Shown in pieces: positions 24,299-32,198 of a stretch of DNA of 64,000 bases. The stretch is from NCBI GenBank assembly GCA_016195985.1, contig JACPYP010000011.1, positions 62,001 to 126,000 on the forward strand. The letters are read 5' to 3'. The notes under the pieces are model-generated. The model searched no databases, was not told where the DNA came from, and saw nothing but the letters and a program-made list of their open reading frames with translations. The DNA is from Acidobacteriota bacterium (GTDB lineage: Bacteria; Acidobacteriota; Holophagae; Holophagales; Holophagaceae). Position 1 is the first letter of the stretch, and each line of letters begins with the position of its first letter. The position numbers and the translations under genes were made by a program.

Positions 24299-26020
24299 AT
24301 GAGTGGATTACTGATCGTTGGCGCCGGCGGCCATGGCAAGGTCGTCGCGGAGATCGCCTTGTCCCTGGGACAATGGGAGGACATCGCCTTCCTGGATGAT
24401 CTCTATCCGGAATTGACGCAGGTGGGCGACTGGAAAGTCATCGGGAAGATTCAGGATGCGAACCGGTTCCAGGAAAGCCATCCCGAGGCCATCGTGGCCA
24501 TCGGGGCCAACGCGCTCCGGCTCGAGATGCTGAAGCGGCTGGTCCGGGAGGGGTTCAAGGCTCCGGTGCTGATCCACCCCCACGCCTCGGTCAGCCGCTA
24601 CGCCACCGTCGGCGAGGGAACGGTCATCTGCTCCCAGTCCGCGGTCATCATCGGCGCGCGCATCGGCTGCGGGGCCATCGTCAACACCGGGGCCTCCGTC
24701 GGCCATGACGGCATCCTGGGAGACGGGGTCCACGTGGCCCCGGGCGTGCGGCTGGCGGGAAGCGTGTCCGTGGGAGCCTGCAGCTGGGTGGGGATCGGGG
24801 CCGTGGTCAAAGAGTGCGTGTCCATCGGAAGCGGGGTGATGATCGGCGCAGGTTCCACCATCATCAGGGATGTCCCGGACGGAGTGACGGTCGTGGGATC
24901 CCCGGGGAAAATCATCGGCCCCCGGGGGCTGAAGGAAGGATCCGGAACGACCGTTGGATCCATCAGGGTTCTGGATGCCGCTTCCGCGGCGGATTTCGAG
25001 GAATGGGTGGCCCTGTGGCGGCACTGGCCCGACCGGGAAGTGTCGGCCCACCCCGCTTATGTGCGTCTGTTCGCCCATGCCCATGACCGGGTGGTGGGGG
25101 TGGTCCGCGCCACCGGAGGGGGCGGCATCCTGTTCCCGCTGATCCTCAGGCCCCTGGCCGCCGTCCCCTGGGCGGGCGGCGACGAGCAGGGCTGGGACGC
25201 GGTCACGGCCTACGGCTACGGCGGACCCTTCGTGTGGGGCGATGGCCGCGCCGAGGCTGATTCATTCTGGAAGGCCTTCTCCGGATGGGCGGCGGATCAG
25301 AAGATCGTGTCCACCTTCGCGCGGCTTTCGCTCTTTCCCGGCCAGCTGCTCGACACGCCCATGGAAACCGTGGTGGACCGCAGCAATGTCGTGCGGTCGC
25401 TGCAGCTGGAGGAATCGGCCCTGTGGATGGACTACGCCCACAAGGTGAGGAAGAACGTCAACAAGGCCAAGCAGCTGGGCGTGGAGATCCGCATGGATCC
25501 GGAGGGCGCGGACCTGGACGCCTTCCTCAGGATCTACGAATCCACCCTGGACCGCCGGGACGCTTCGGACGGCTACTTCTTCGGCCGGGCCTTCTTTGAA
25601 TCGATCCTGCGCGATCTCAAGGGCCAGTTCATGTTTTTCCACGCGGTGCTGGATGGACAGATCGTCTCCACGGAACTGGTGCTGGTATCAGAGCGCCACC
25701 TCTACTCTTTCCTCGGCGGAACCTTGGCCGAGGCCTTCCATGCCCGCCCCAACGACCTGCTGAAGCATGCCGTCATCGAGTGGGGAAGGCAGACCGGCAA
25801 GAGCTCATTCGTGCTGGGCGGGGGCTGGCAGGAAGCCGATGGGATCTTCACCTACAAGCTGGCCTTCGCGCCTCAAGGAGCGGTGGATTTCCGGGTGGGG
25901 AAATGCGTGCACGATGCCGGGGCCTACGACCGGCTGCTGAAGCGCCGGGGAGAATGGGAATCCGCACAGGGGCGCGATTGGAGTCCGAAAGGGGGGTTCT
26001 TCCCGGAATACCGGGGCTAG
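24299..26020 (+). CDS. fusion: NeuD/PglD-like sugar acyltransferase plus FemAB/GNAT-like domain
   Basis: A 573-residue protein. Residues 1-210 are a NeuD/PglD-type acyltransferase: the Rossmann-like start GLLIVGAGGHGKVVAEIA, then a left-handed beta-helix of hexapeptide repeats (ATVGEGTVICSQSAVIIGA, VNTGASVGHDGILGDGVHV, conserved H and D) and VVGSPGKII. Residues about 215-573 resemble FemAB/BioF2-type acyltransferases (RKNVNKAKQLGVEIR, FHAVLDGQIVSTELVL, LLKHAVIEWG, YKLAFAP). The first half should acetylate an amino sugar. The second half may move an aminoacyl or acyl group onto a glycan or lipid. Placement before an ArnA-like dehydrogenase points to envelope glycan synthesis. The domain fusion is unusual. 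Confidence 0.78.
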   Translation: MSGLLIVGAGGHGKVVAEIALSLGQWEDIAFLDDLYPELTQVGDWKVIGKIQDANRFQESHPEAIVAIGANALRLEMLKRLVREGFKAPVLIHPHASVSRYATVGEGTVICSQSAVIIGARIGCGAIVNTGASVGHDGILGDGVHVAPGVRLAGSVSVGACSWVGIGAVVKECVSIGSGVMIGAGSTIIRDVPDGVTVVGSPGKIIGPRGLKEGSGTTVGSIRVLDAASAADFEEWVALWRHWPDREVSAHPAYVRLFAHAHDRVVGVVRATGGGGILFPLILRPLAAVPWAGGDEQGWDAVTAYGYGGPFVWGDGRAEADSFWKAFSGWAADQKIVSTFARLSLFPGQLLDTPMETVVDRSNVVRSLQLEESALWMDYAHKVRKNVNKAKQLGVEIRMDPEGADLDAFLRIYESTLDRRDASDGYFFGRAFFESILRDLKGQFMFFHAVLDGQIVSTELVLVSERHLYSFLGGTLAEAFHARPNDLLKHAVIEWGRQTGKSSFVLGGGWQEADGIFTYKLAFAPQGAVDFRVGKCVHDAGAYDRLLKRRGEWESAQGRDWSPKGGFFPEYRG

Positions 26021-26107
26021 GCGGAAACCCGGCGTGGAAAGGGGACAAACTGGATGTTCAAGCACCGCTTCAGGCTATAAACTGGAACGTTTGAGCTAGG
26101 AGTCCTC

Positions 26108-27160
26108 GTGAAAGTCCTCATTCTCGGTGTCAACGGCTTCATCGGCTCCCATCTCGTGGACCGCATCATGGCGGATACGGATTGGGAGGTCTACGGACTG
26201 GACCTGGGCGCCCACAAGGTCGCCGACCACCTGGCCAACCCGCGCTTCCACTTCGTGGAGGGCGACATCACCATCTCCAAGGAATGGATCGAGTACCACA
26301 TCAAGAAGTGCGACGTGGTGCTGCCCCTGGTGGCCATCGCCACGCCCAAGGTCTACGTCACCGATCCCCTGCGGGTCTTCGAACTGGATTTCGAGGAGAA
26401 CCTGCGGGTGGTGCGCCAGTGCGTGAAGTACAAGAAGCGCATCATTTTCCCCAGCACCTCCGAAGTCTACGGCATGTGCCAGGACGAGGCGTTCGACGAG
26501 TACGATTCCCCCCTGGTCACAGGCCCCATTCCCATGAACCGCTGGATCTACAGCACCAGCAAGCAGCTGCTGGACCGCGTGATCTGGGCCTACGGATTCC
26601 AGCACAACCTGCGCTTCACCCTGTTCCGCCCCTTCAACTGGATGGGCCCCAAGCTCGACAGCCTCAACACTGCCAAGGAAGGCAGTTCCAGGCTGGTGAC
26701 CCAGTTCAGCTGGAACCTGTTCAACGGCGAACCCTTGAATCTGGTGGATGGCGGCACGGCCCGCCGCTGCTTCATCGACGTGTCCGACGCCATCGACGGC
26801 CTCATGTCCATCCTGCGCAATGAGGGCGGCAAGGCCGACGGCGCCATCTTCAACATCGGGAATCCGGTCAACGACTACAGCGTCCGGGAAATCGCCCAGA
26901 TGATGATCGAGATCTGGAAGGACCACCCCTTCCGCAAGGAGCGCGGCATCCCCGAGGGCCGCATGGTGGAGACGAGCAGCAGCGAGTTCTACGGCAAGGG
27001 CTACCAGGATGTCACCCGCCGCACGCCCAGCATCAAGCGCATGCAGGAGACCTTCGCCTTCCAGCCCAAGGTGTCCATGAAGGATTCCCTGAAGAAGGCC
27101 ATCGACTTCTTCGTCGAGGAGCACAAGGCCCTCGAGAAGGTCGTCGAGACCGAAGGCTAG
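26108..27160 (+). CDS. ArnA dehydrogenase-domain homologue (UDP-glucuronate decarboxylase type)
   Basis: A 350-residue extended SDR closely resembling the C-terminal half of ArnA, which oxidises and decarboxylates UDP-glucuronate to UDP-4-keto-pentose. Diagnostic stretches: LGVNGFIGSHLVDRI (NAD motif), RIIFPSTSEVYGMC, WIYSTSKQLLDRVIWAYG (catalytic Tyr/Lys), FTLFRPFNWMGPKLD, GGTARRCFIDV, and SSEFYGKGYQDV. The formyltransferase half of ArnA is absent. A related bifunctional UDP-4-keto-pentose/UDP-xylose synthase is the alternative. GTG start with an upstream TAGGAG. It leads a run of genes with two ArnT-like transferases, suggesting 4-amino-arabinose or pentose modification of lipid A. Confidence 0.88.
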   Translation: MKVLILGVNGFIGSHLVDRIMADTDWEVYGLDLGAHKVADHLANPRFHFVEGDITISKEWIEYHIKKCDVVLPLVAIATPKVYVTDPLRVFELDFEENLRVVRQCVKYKKRIIFPSTSEVYGMCQDEAFDEYDSPLVTGPIPMNRWIYSTSKQLLDRVIWAYGFQHNLRFTLFRPFNWMGPKLDSLNTAKEGSSRLVTQFSWNLFNGEPLNLVDGGTARRCFIDVSDAIDGLMSILRNEGGKADGAIFNIGNPVNDYSVREIAQMMIEIWKDHPFRKERGIPEGRMVETSSSEFYGKGYQDVTRRTPSIKRMQETFAFQPKVSMKDSLKKAIDFFVEEHKALEKVVETEG

Positions 27161-27164
27161 GTCC

Positions 27165-27893
27165 GTGGCGGGCCCGATTCGACTCGCCCTGGTGGGCGAC
27201 CACGATCCAGACGTGCCCGCCCACCGCGCCATTCCCCTGGCCCTGGCGGAGGCCTCGCAGGCCCTCGGTGTGGCCTGCGAGCCTGCCTGGGTGGGCACGG
27301 ATGCGATCCGGAAGCCGGAGGACCTGGCCGGCTTTCACGGCCTCTGGTGCGTGCCGGCCAGCCCCTACCGGAGCGAGGCCGGCGCCCTGGCGGCCATCCG
27401 CTGGGCCCGGGAAGGGGGGCGTCCCTTCCTGGGCACCTGCGGCGGCTTCCAGCACGCGGTGCTGGAACATGCGCGGCATGTGTTGGGCTGGGCCGGGGCG
27501 GCTCACGCTGAAGTGGCTCCCGGCGCAGCCCAGGCCGTCATCGCGCCCCTGGCCTGCGCCCTGGTGGAAACCGAGGCCGAGGTGCGGCTCCATGCGGGTT
27601 CCCTCCTCCGGGCCATCTACGGCCAGGACCGTGTGCGGGAGGGCTACCGCTGCCGCTTCGGCCTGAACCCGGCCTTCGCGGAGGCGCTGCTGGTTGGGCC
27701 CCTGCGGGCCGCCGCCACGGACGAGGCCGGGGAGGTGCGGGCGTTGGAGCGCGACGGCCATCCCTTCTTCCTGGCCACCCTCTTCCAGCCCGAGCGGGCC
27801 GCCCTGCGAGGGGAACCGGTGCCCCTGGCCCGGGCCCTGGTGGCCGCCTGCGCCGGAAGGCCTTCCGCCCAACCCTTCGAAACCGTCCTGTGA
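27165..27893 (+). CDS. CTP synthase C-terminal region-related glutamine amidotransferase-like protein
   Basis: A 242-residue class I amidotransferase fold resembling the C-terminal domain of CTP synthase. It starts IRLALVGDHDPDVPAH, carries the nucleophile elbow GTCGGFQHAV (Cys at about residue 88), and ends with GHPFFLATLFQPERAALRG. In CTP synthase the last motif is QFHPE; here the catalytic His is Gln (FQPE), so glutamine hydrolysis is doubtful. This matches a known family named CTP synthase C-terminal region-related (seleno)protein, where the Cys position can be selenocysteine. Its role is unknown. Four bases separate it from the ArnA-like gene and it overlaps the next gene. Confidence 0.78.
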   Translation: MAGPIRLALVGDHDPDVPAHRAIPLALAEASQALGVACEPAWVGTDAIRKPEDLAGFHGLWCVPASPYRSEAGALAAIRWAREGGRPFLGTCGGFQHAVLEHARHVLGWAGAAHAEVAPGAAQAVIAPLACALVETEAEVRLHAGSLLRAIYGQDRVREGYRCRFGLNPAFAEALLVGPLRAAATDEAGEVRALERDGHPFFLATLFQPERAALRGEPVPLARALVAACAGRPSAQPFETVL

Positions 27894-29566
27894 GCGCACC
27901 CATGACTCGCCGCGAACGCACCACGCTCCTCTTCCTCTGGGTGTTCCTGGGCCTGCTGCCCCTGCTCATCCGCCCCCTGTGGGAGCCCGACGAGGGCCGC
28001 TACGCCGAGATCCCGAGGGAGATGCTGGCCACGGGGGATTGGCTGACGCCAAGGCTGAACGGCGTGCTCTACTTCGAAAAGCCGCCCCTCCAGTACTGGT
28101 TGTCGGCCCTCAGCATGAAGGCCTTCGGCCTGAACGGCGCCGCGGCGCGGCTGCCCCTGGCCCTGGCCTCGGGCCTGATGATCTGGGCCGCCTGGCGTCT
28201 GGCCAAGCGGCTGGGCGCCCGGAATCCGCTCTGGGCCCCCTTCATGGCCGCCACGGGCCTGCTGGCCTTTCTCGTGGGGCAATTGCTCACCCTGGATGCC
28301 CTCTTCAGCGCTTTCCTGGTGGCGGGCGTCGCCGCCTTCGTGGAAGCCGTGGCCCGCCGCAGGGAGGGCGCCCCCTCCCGGACCTGGACCTTGCTGACCT
28401 TCCTCCTGCTGGCGGGAGCCATGCTCACCAAGGGGCTGGCGGAATTGATCCTCACCGGGGGCATCCTGCTCTTCTCCCTGATCTTCGCCTGGAAGGACCG
28501 GGCGCTTCGGGGCGCCGTCCTCCGCACGGCGCTGGATCCCCTCGGCTGGCTGCTCTACCTCCTGCTGGCCGCGCCCTGGTTCTGGGCCGTCAACCGCGCC
28601 AATCCAGGCCACGCCCAGTTCTTCTTCATCCACGAACACTTCACCCGCTTCCTCACCCACGAGCACGCCCGCCAGGGCTCGAACAACTGGCTGCTGGACA
28701 AGCTCTACTTTGTGGGGGTGCTCGCCCTGGGTCTCCTGCCCTGGCTGTCCGCCTCCGTGATGGGCCTGAAGCGCAGCTGGACCTTTCTGAAGGGCAGGGG
28801 CCCCCAGGGCCAGGATCACCTGGCCCGCTGGGCTGTCGGCATCACCGTGCTGGCTTTCCTTTGGCCCCTGGCCTTCTTCAGCCTGTCGGGCTCCAAATTG
28901 GCCCCCTACATCCTTCCCGTGCTGGTGCCCTTGGCAGCCCTGGCCTGCACCTTCGAGCGCGAAGGCGAGGAAAGGGCGGCCCTGCGGCGCATGGGCCGGG
29001 AGCTGCTCGTGCTTGGAGGAATCTTCCTGCTCGCGGCCTTCCTGTTCCGCAAAGACCTGGATGGCCTGGGCTGGGTGTTGGCCCTGGGGGCCGGTGTCGC
29101 GGGTCTGGGGCTATGGGCCCAGCGGCCCTCTGGGCTTTCCGCGTCGCGCCTCCAGGTCGCCCTGGGCGGAACCCTGTGGCTGCTGGTGTGGGCCGCCCAA
29201 TCCGCCGCCGGCCCCGGAAAGTCCGTGGCCGACCTGGTGCACAAGGCCCCTAAGGATGCCCAATGGATCAGTTACGGTAATTACTTCCAGGGCCTTCCTT
29301 TTTATGCCCGCAGCCGGGTGGTGGTGGTGGCTGGGTCCGGCGAACTCGCCTTCGGCCGCGACCGGCTGCCGGATGCTTCGCGCTGGTTCCAGGAGGATCC
29401 GGCCGCCCTGGGCCCCACGGCGGATCGCCTGAAGGCCGAGCACCCGGGCCAGCCGGTCCTGGTGATGGCCAAGGCCTCCAATTGGCGGCGCATGGATGCG
29501 GCGGAAAAAGCCCAATGGGTGGAGCTGGCCCGCAACCCCGCAGCGGTGGTGGCGCAGCGGCGCTAG
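27890..29566 (+). CDS. ArnT-like GT83 glycosyltransferase
   Basis: A 558-residue polytopic membrane glycosyltransferase using an undecaprenyl-phosphate-linked sugar donor. The GT-C signature is clear: PLWEPDEGRYAEIPREMLATGDWLTP is the ArnT periplasmic-loop motif with the acidic DE pair, followed by LNGVLYFEKPPLQYW. About a dozen hydrophobic spans follow, then a soluble periplasmic tail (about 450-558). ArnT adds 4-amino-4-deoxy-L-arabinose to lipid A, lowering its charge. The GTG at 27890 overlaps the previous stop; the ATG at 27902 is an alternative. The sugar is inferred from the neighbouring ArnA-like gene. Confidence 0.88.
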   Translation: MSAPMTRRERTTLLFLWVFLGLLPLLIRPLWEPDEGRYAEIPREMLATGDWLTPRLNGVLYFEKPPLQYWLSALSMKAFGLNGAAARLPLALASGLMIWAAWRLAKRLGARNPLWAPFMAATGLLAFLVGQLLTLDALFSAFLVAGVAAFVEAVARRREGAPSRTWTLLTFLLLAGAMLTKGLAELILTGGILLFSLIFAWKDRALRGAVLRTALDPLGWLLYLLLAAPWFWAVNRANPGHAQFFFIHEHFTRFLTHEHARQGSNNWLLDKLYFVGVLALGLLPWLSASVMGLKRSWTFLKGRGPQGQDHLARWAVGITVLAFLWPLAFFSLSGSKLAPYILPVLVPLAALACTFEREGEERAALRRMGRELLVLGGIFLLAAFLFRKDLDGLGWVLALGAGVAGLGLWAQRPSGLSASRLQVALGGTLWLLVWAAQSAAGPGKSVADLVHKAPKDAQWISYGNYFQGLPFYARSRVVVVAGSGELAFGRDRLPDASRWFQEDPAALGPTADRLKAEHPGQPVLVMAKASNWRRMDAAEKAQWVELARNPAAVVAQRR

Positions 29567-29703
29567 TGTGCCTCGCCTGAAATAACTGGACCATTCAGGG
29601 GAGCTGGCGAGGCACACTTCCATCGGGGCATGGCCCCTCTGGCGCATGGGCGCGGGACCGCGCCCATGCTGTCACCCCGCTGGGGGCGCTGCCACGCCCC
29701 CAG
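29565..29703. repeat. three consecutive perfect hairpins
   Basis: Downstream of the first ArnT-like gene are: a 13-bp inverted repeat AGTGTGCCTCGCC (29565-29577) / GGCGAGGCACACT (29606-29618); an 11-bp hairpin GCATGGGCGCG-GGAC-CGCGCCCATGC (29644-29669); and a 9-bp hairpin CTGGGGGCG/CGCCCCCAG (29680-29703). The first overlaps the stop codon. They could end transcription from both sides or be a mobile palindromic unit. Confidence 0.6.
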
Positions 29704-29744
29704 ACCCCCGCCCCGTGGTGTCCATGGGCGTTGAGATCGCACTC

Positions 29745-29993
29745 CTACTTCACCGCCTCTTTCACGCCTTTGGCCGCTTCCTTGGCGCCCTTGGCGATGC
29801 CCTTGCCGGCCTGCTTGGCCCCGCGTCCCACGGCCTTGCCCCCTTCGGCGGCGGCGTGCCCGACGGCCTTGCCTCCCTTTTTGAATCCCTGGCCGATCTC
29901 CTTGCCGGCCCGTTTGATCTCCGCCTTGACGCCATCGCCTCCGTCGGAGCGTGGCGAGGCGGCGAGGCACAGGCAGAGCAGGGCGGGGATCAT
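29745..29993 (-). CDS. small secreted Lys/Gly/Ala-rich repeat protein
   Basis: An 82-residue product: a signal peptide (MIPALLCLCLAASP), then a low-complexity helix with repeats of the type GKAVGxxA, GKGIAKGAKEAAKGVKEAVK. The composition resembles histone-H1-like or LEA-like basic repeat proteins, but the signal peptide points to export. The minus-strand reading is supported by the signal peptide and regular 7-8-residue repeat. The plus-strand frame through the same bases is Leu/Pro-rich and less plausible. It interrupts the ArnT gene pair in opposite orientation. Function unknown. Confidence 0.55.
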   Translation of the reverse strand: MIPALLCLCLAASPRSDGGDGVKAEIKRAGKEIGQGFKKGGKAVGHAAAEGGKAVGRGAKQAGKGIAKGAKEAAKGVKEAVK

Positions 29994-30046
29994 GGCCTCA
30001 TTCTAACCGGATGGGCGGGAAGCCTTTTCCGGGAGAAGATGGAAGC

Positions 30047-31759
30047 ATGCACGGTATGGCCCCTCGTCAGTCCTTTCTCATCCGTTTTGCTTCATGGCTG
30101 CGAGCCCACGCGCCGGAGCTGCTCATGGCCGCGCTGCTTCTGGCGGTCCTGCCCATGCGGGATCTCTGGACCCCGGATGAGCCGGATTTCGCCCAATGCG
30201 TGAAGGAGATGAGGCTCCGCGGGGATTGGCTGCTGCCCTACCTGAACGGCGTGCCCTACAGCGAGAAGCCCATCCTGTATTACTGGGTGATGAAGGCTTC
30301 GGCGGTGCTCATGGACGCCCTGACCGGTGGCCTGGGCTTTACCCAAGGCGTCGCCGCCTGGGCCCTCCGCCTGCCTTCGGCGCTGGTGTCGGTGGCCTTC
30401 CTATCGGCCTTCCGCCGCTGGACTGAGCGCTTCCTGGAACCGGGCCTGTCCGGACCTGCGGCGCTGATCCTTGCGACCACCCCCCTCTGGTTCTGGCAGA
30501 GCCAATTCATCCAGATCGATATGCTGTTCACCGCGCTGCTGGCCTGGAGCTGGCTGTGCTGGCTGGCGGGATACCTCCTGCTCCGCGGTTCCGCCGCGCC
30601 GGCGGGGGAGGAAGAGCACCGCCGCTGGTTCTTGAAGGCCTATGTGTGGCTGGCTTTGGCCTTCCTGGCGAAGGGCCCCCTGGCGCCCGTGTTGTCCGTG
30701 CTTCTCCTGGCGGCCTTCCTCACCTGGCAGCGGGATTTCTCCGCCCTTCGACGGGCAGGGCTCTTCGCGGGGCTGGCGCTCATCGCGCTGCTGGTGGCGC
30801 CCTGGTACGTGGCCGCAGGCTGGCGCGGCGGGGCGCGGTACGCCTACGAACTGATCATTTTCCAAAACGTCGAGAGAGCCACCCGCGCCTGGGACCACAT
30901 CCATCCCTGGTGGAAGTACGGGGAGTACATCCTGGGCGACTTCTTCCCCTGGGTGCTGCTGCTGCCCGCTGCCCTCCTGCGCTTGCGGCGGGAGAAGCGG
31001 CTGGCGGACCCGTCCCGGCGGTTCCTCCTGCTGGCCTTCCTGGTGCCCCTGGTCTTTCTCAGCCTGGTGCAAAGCAAGCAGGGCAAGTACCTCCTCGTGG
31101 TGTATCCCTTCCTGGCCCTGCTGGTGGCGGATCTCCTGCGCGAGGCGGAACCCGCCCGGGCGCGGCGTCTGGGGGGATGGCTCGCGGGCGGGCTGGCCTT
31201 GCCGGCCGCCGCCCTGACCGCCCTCGCCCTGGGGGCTGGGGGCTCCGGGCTTCAGGCCCAGGTCGCCCCGTTCAGGATGCCCTTGTGCGTCCTGGCCGCA
31301 GTCATGGCGGCGGGGACGTTCTATGTCCTGGCCCAGGCTGTGCGCGGGCGGGGGGAGCGGTTGATCGCGGGAGCGGCGTTCACCCTGGGATCGCTCTACC
31401 TGCTTGGAGGCACCTGGGGCTTCCGCCTCCTGGACCCGCTGAAGTCGTACCGCCGATGGACAACCGCTGTCCAACCGCATATCCGGGGCCGTCAGGTCTT
31501 CACCTGGCAGACCATCCGCAGCGGATTCATGGTCTACACGGACCATATCATGCCGGAGCTGCGCTCGGCGGAGGCCCTGGAGCGGATGGATCCCGAAGCC
31601 CGGCTGGTGGCCCGCCGCGGCGATTGGGAGCAGGATGCCTGGGGTATGACGCCCGCATTCCGCGGCCGGTTCGAAGTGGTCCTTTCCGTTCCCACGGGCG
31701 GGGATGAGATCCTGCTGTTGAAGAAACGTTCCCGATCCGACCGCCAGGAGGCCCCATGA
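30047..31759 (+). CDS. second ArnT-like GT83 glycosyltransferase
   Basis: A 570-residue polytopic GT-C transferase parallel to the one at 27890: LWTPDEPDFAQCVKEMRLRGDWLLP carries the DE motif in the first periplasmic loop, followed by LNGVPYSEKPILYYW. It has about 12 membrane spans and a C-terminal periplasmic domain. The start at 30047 is chosen from GGGAG upstream; the in-frame ATG at 30056 is possible, and the longer frame to 29951 is not. It overlaps the next gene by ATGA. The two transferases differ well beyond recent duplication, so they may place sugars at different positions or use different donors. Confidence 0.87.
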   Translation: MHGMAPRQSFLIRFASWLRAHAPELLMAALLLAVLPMRDLWTPDEPDFAQCVKEMRLRGDWLLPYLNGVPYSEKPILYYWVMKASAVLMDALTGGLGFTQGVAAWALRLPSALVSVAFLSAFRRWTERFLEPGLSGPAALILATTPLWFWQSQFIQIDMLFTALLAWSWLCWLAGYLLLRGSAAPAGEEEHRRWFLKAYVWLALAFLAKGPLAPVLSVLLLAAFLTWQRDFSALRRAGLFAGLALIALLVAPWYVAAGWRGGARYAYELIIFQNVERATRAWDHIHPWWKYGEYILGDFFPWVLLLPAALLRLRREKRLADPSRRFLLLAFLVPLVFLSLVQSKQGKYLLVVYPFLALLVADLLREAEPARARRLGGWLAGGLALPAAALTALALGAGGSGLQAQVAPFRMPLCVLAAVMAAGTFYVLAQAVRGRGERLIAGAAFTLGSLYLLGGTWGFRLLDPLKSYRRWTTAVQPHIRGRQVFTWQTIRSGFMVYTDHIMPELRSAEALERMDPEARLVARRGDWEQDAWGMTPAFRGRFEVVLSVPTGGDEILLLKKRSRSDRQEAP

Positions 31760-32133
31760 GCCCCAATGTGAAGGCCATCCCGCTCATCGTGCTGGGGGTG
31801 CTGCTCAACGCGGCCGCCCAGATCTGCCTGAAGAAGGGCCTTCAGGCCGCGGGCGGCATGCAGGTGGCGGTGGGCCCCCTGTTCCGCCTGATGCTGGAGC
31901 CCTGGGTGCTGGCGGGCCTCGCCTGCTACGCCGTCAGCGTGGTGGTGTGGCTGGGCGCCCTGTCCCTGGTGCAGGTGAACTACGCCTATCCTTTCCTCGC
32001 CCTCGGCTTCATCGCCAACGCGCTCATGGCCCGGGCCTTCCTGGGTGAGGCCATGACTCCCATGCGCTGGGTGGCCTTGGGGATCATCGTCATCGGCGTG
32101 GGGTTGCAGGCCTTGAGCGGGCGCGGACACTAA
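31756..32133 (+). CDS. four-span EamA/SMR-like protein, ArnE/ArnF type
   Basis: A 125-residue protein with four membrane spans: IPLIVLGVLLNAAAQICLKKGL, WVLAGLACYAVSVVVWLGAL, AYPFLALGFIANALMARAFLGE and ALGIIVIGVGLQAL. The pattern NAAAQICLKKG and YPFLALGF matches the half-size DMT/EamA proteins related to ArnE and ArnF, which are thought to flip undecaprenyl-phosphate-aminoarabinose. It overlaps the upstream ArnT-like gene and has AGGAGG before its ATG. The likely role is presenting the lipid-linked sugar to the transferase on the periplasmic side. Confidence 0.82.
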   Translation: MSPNVKAIPLIVLGVLLNAAAQICLKKGLQAAGGMQVAVGPLFRLMLEPWVLAGLACYAVSVVVWLGALSLVQVNYAYPFLALGFIANALMARAFLGEAMTPMRWVALGIIVIGVGLQALSGRGH

Positions 32134-32198
32134 GGGGACCTGTCCGGGGCCCCGCCGTTCCTTGATATGCTGAGCCTCCACTGCCCACAGGTCCCCCC

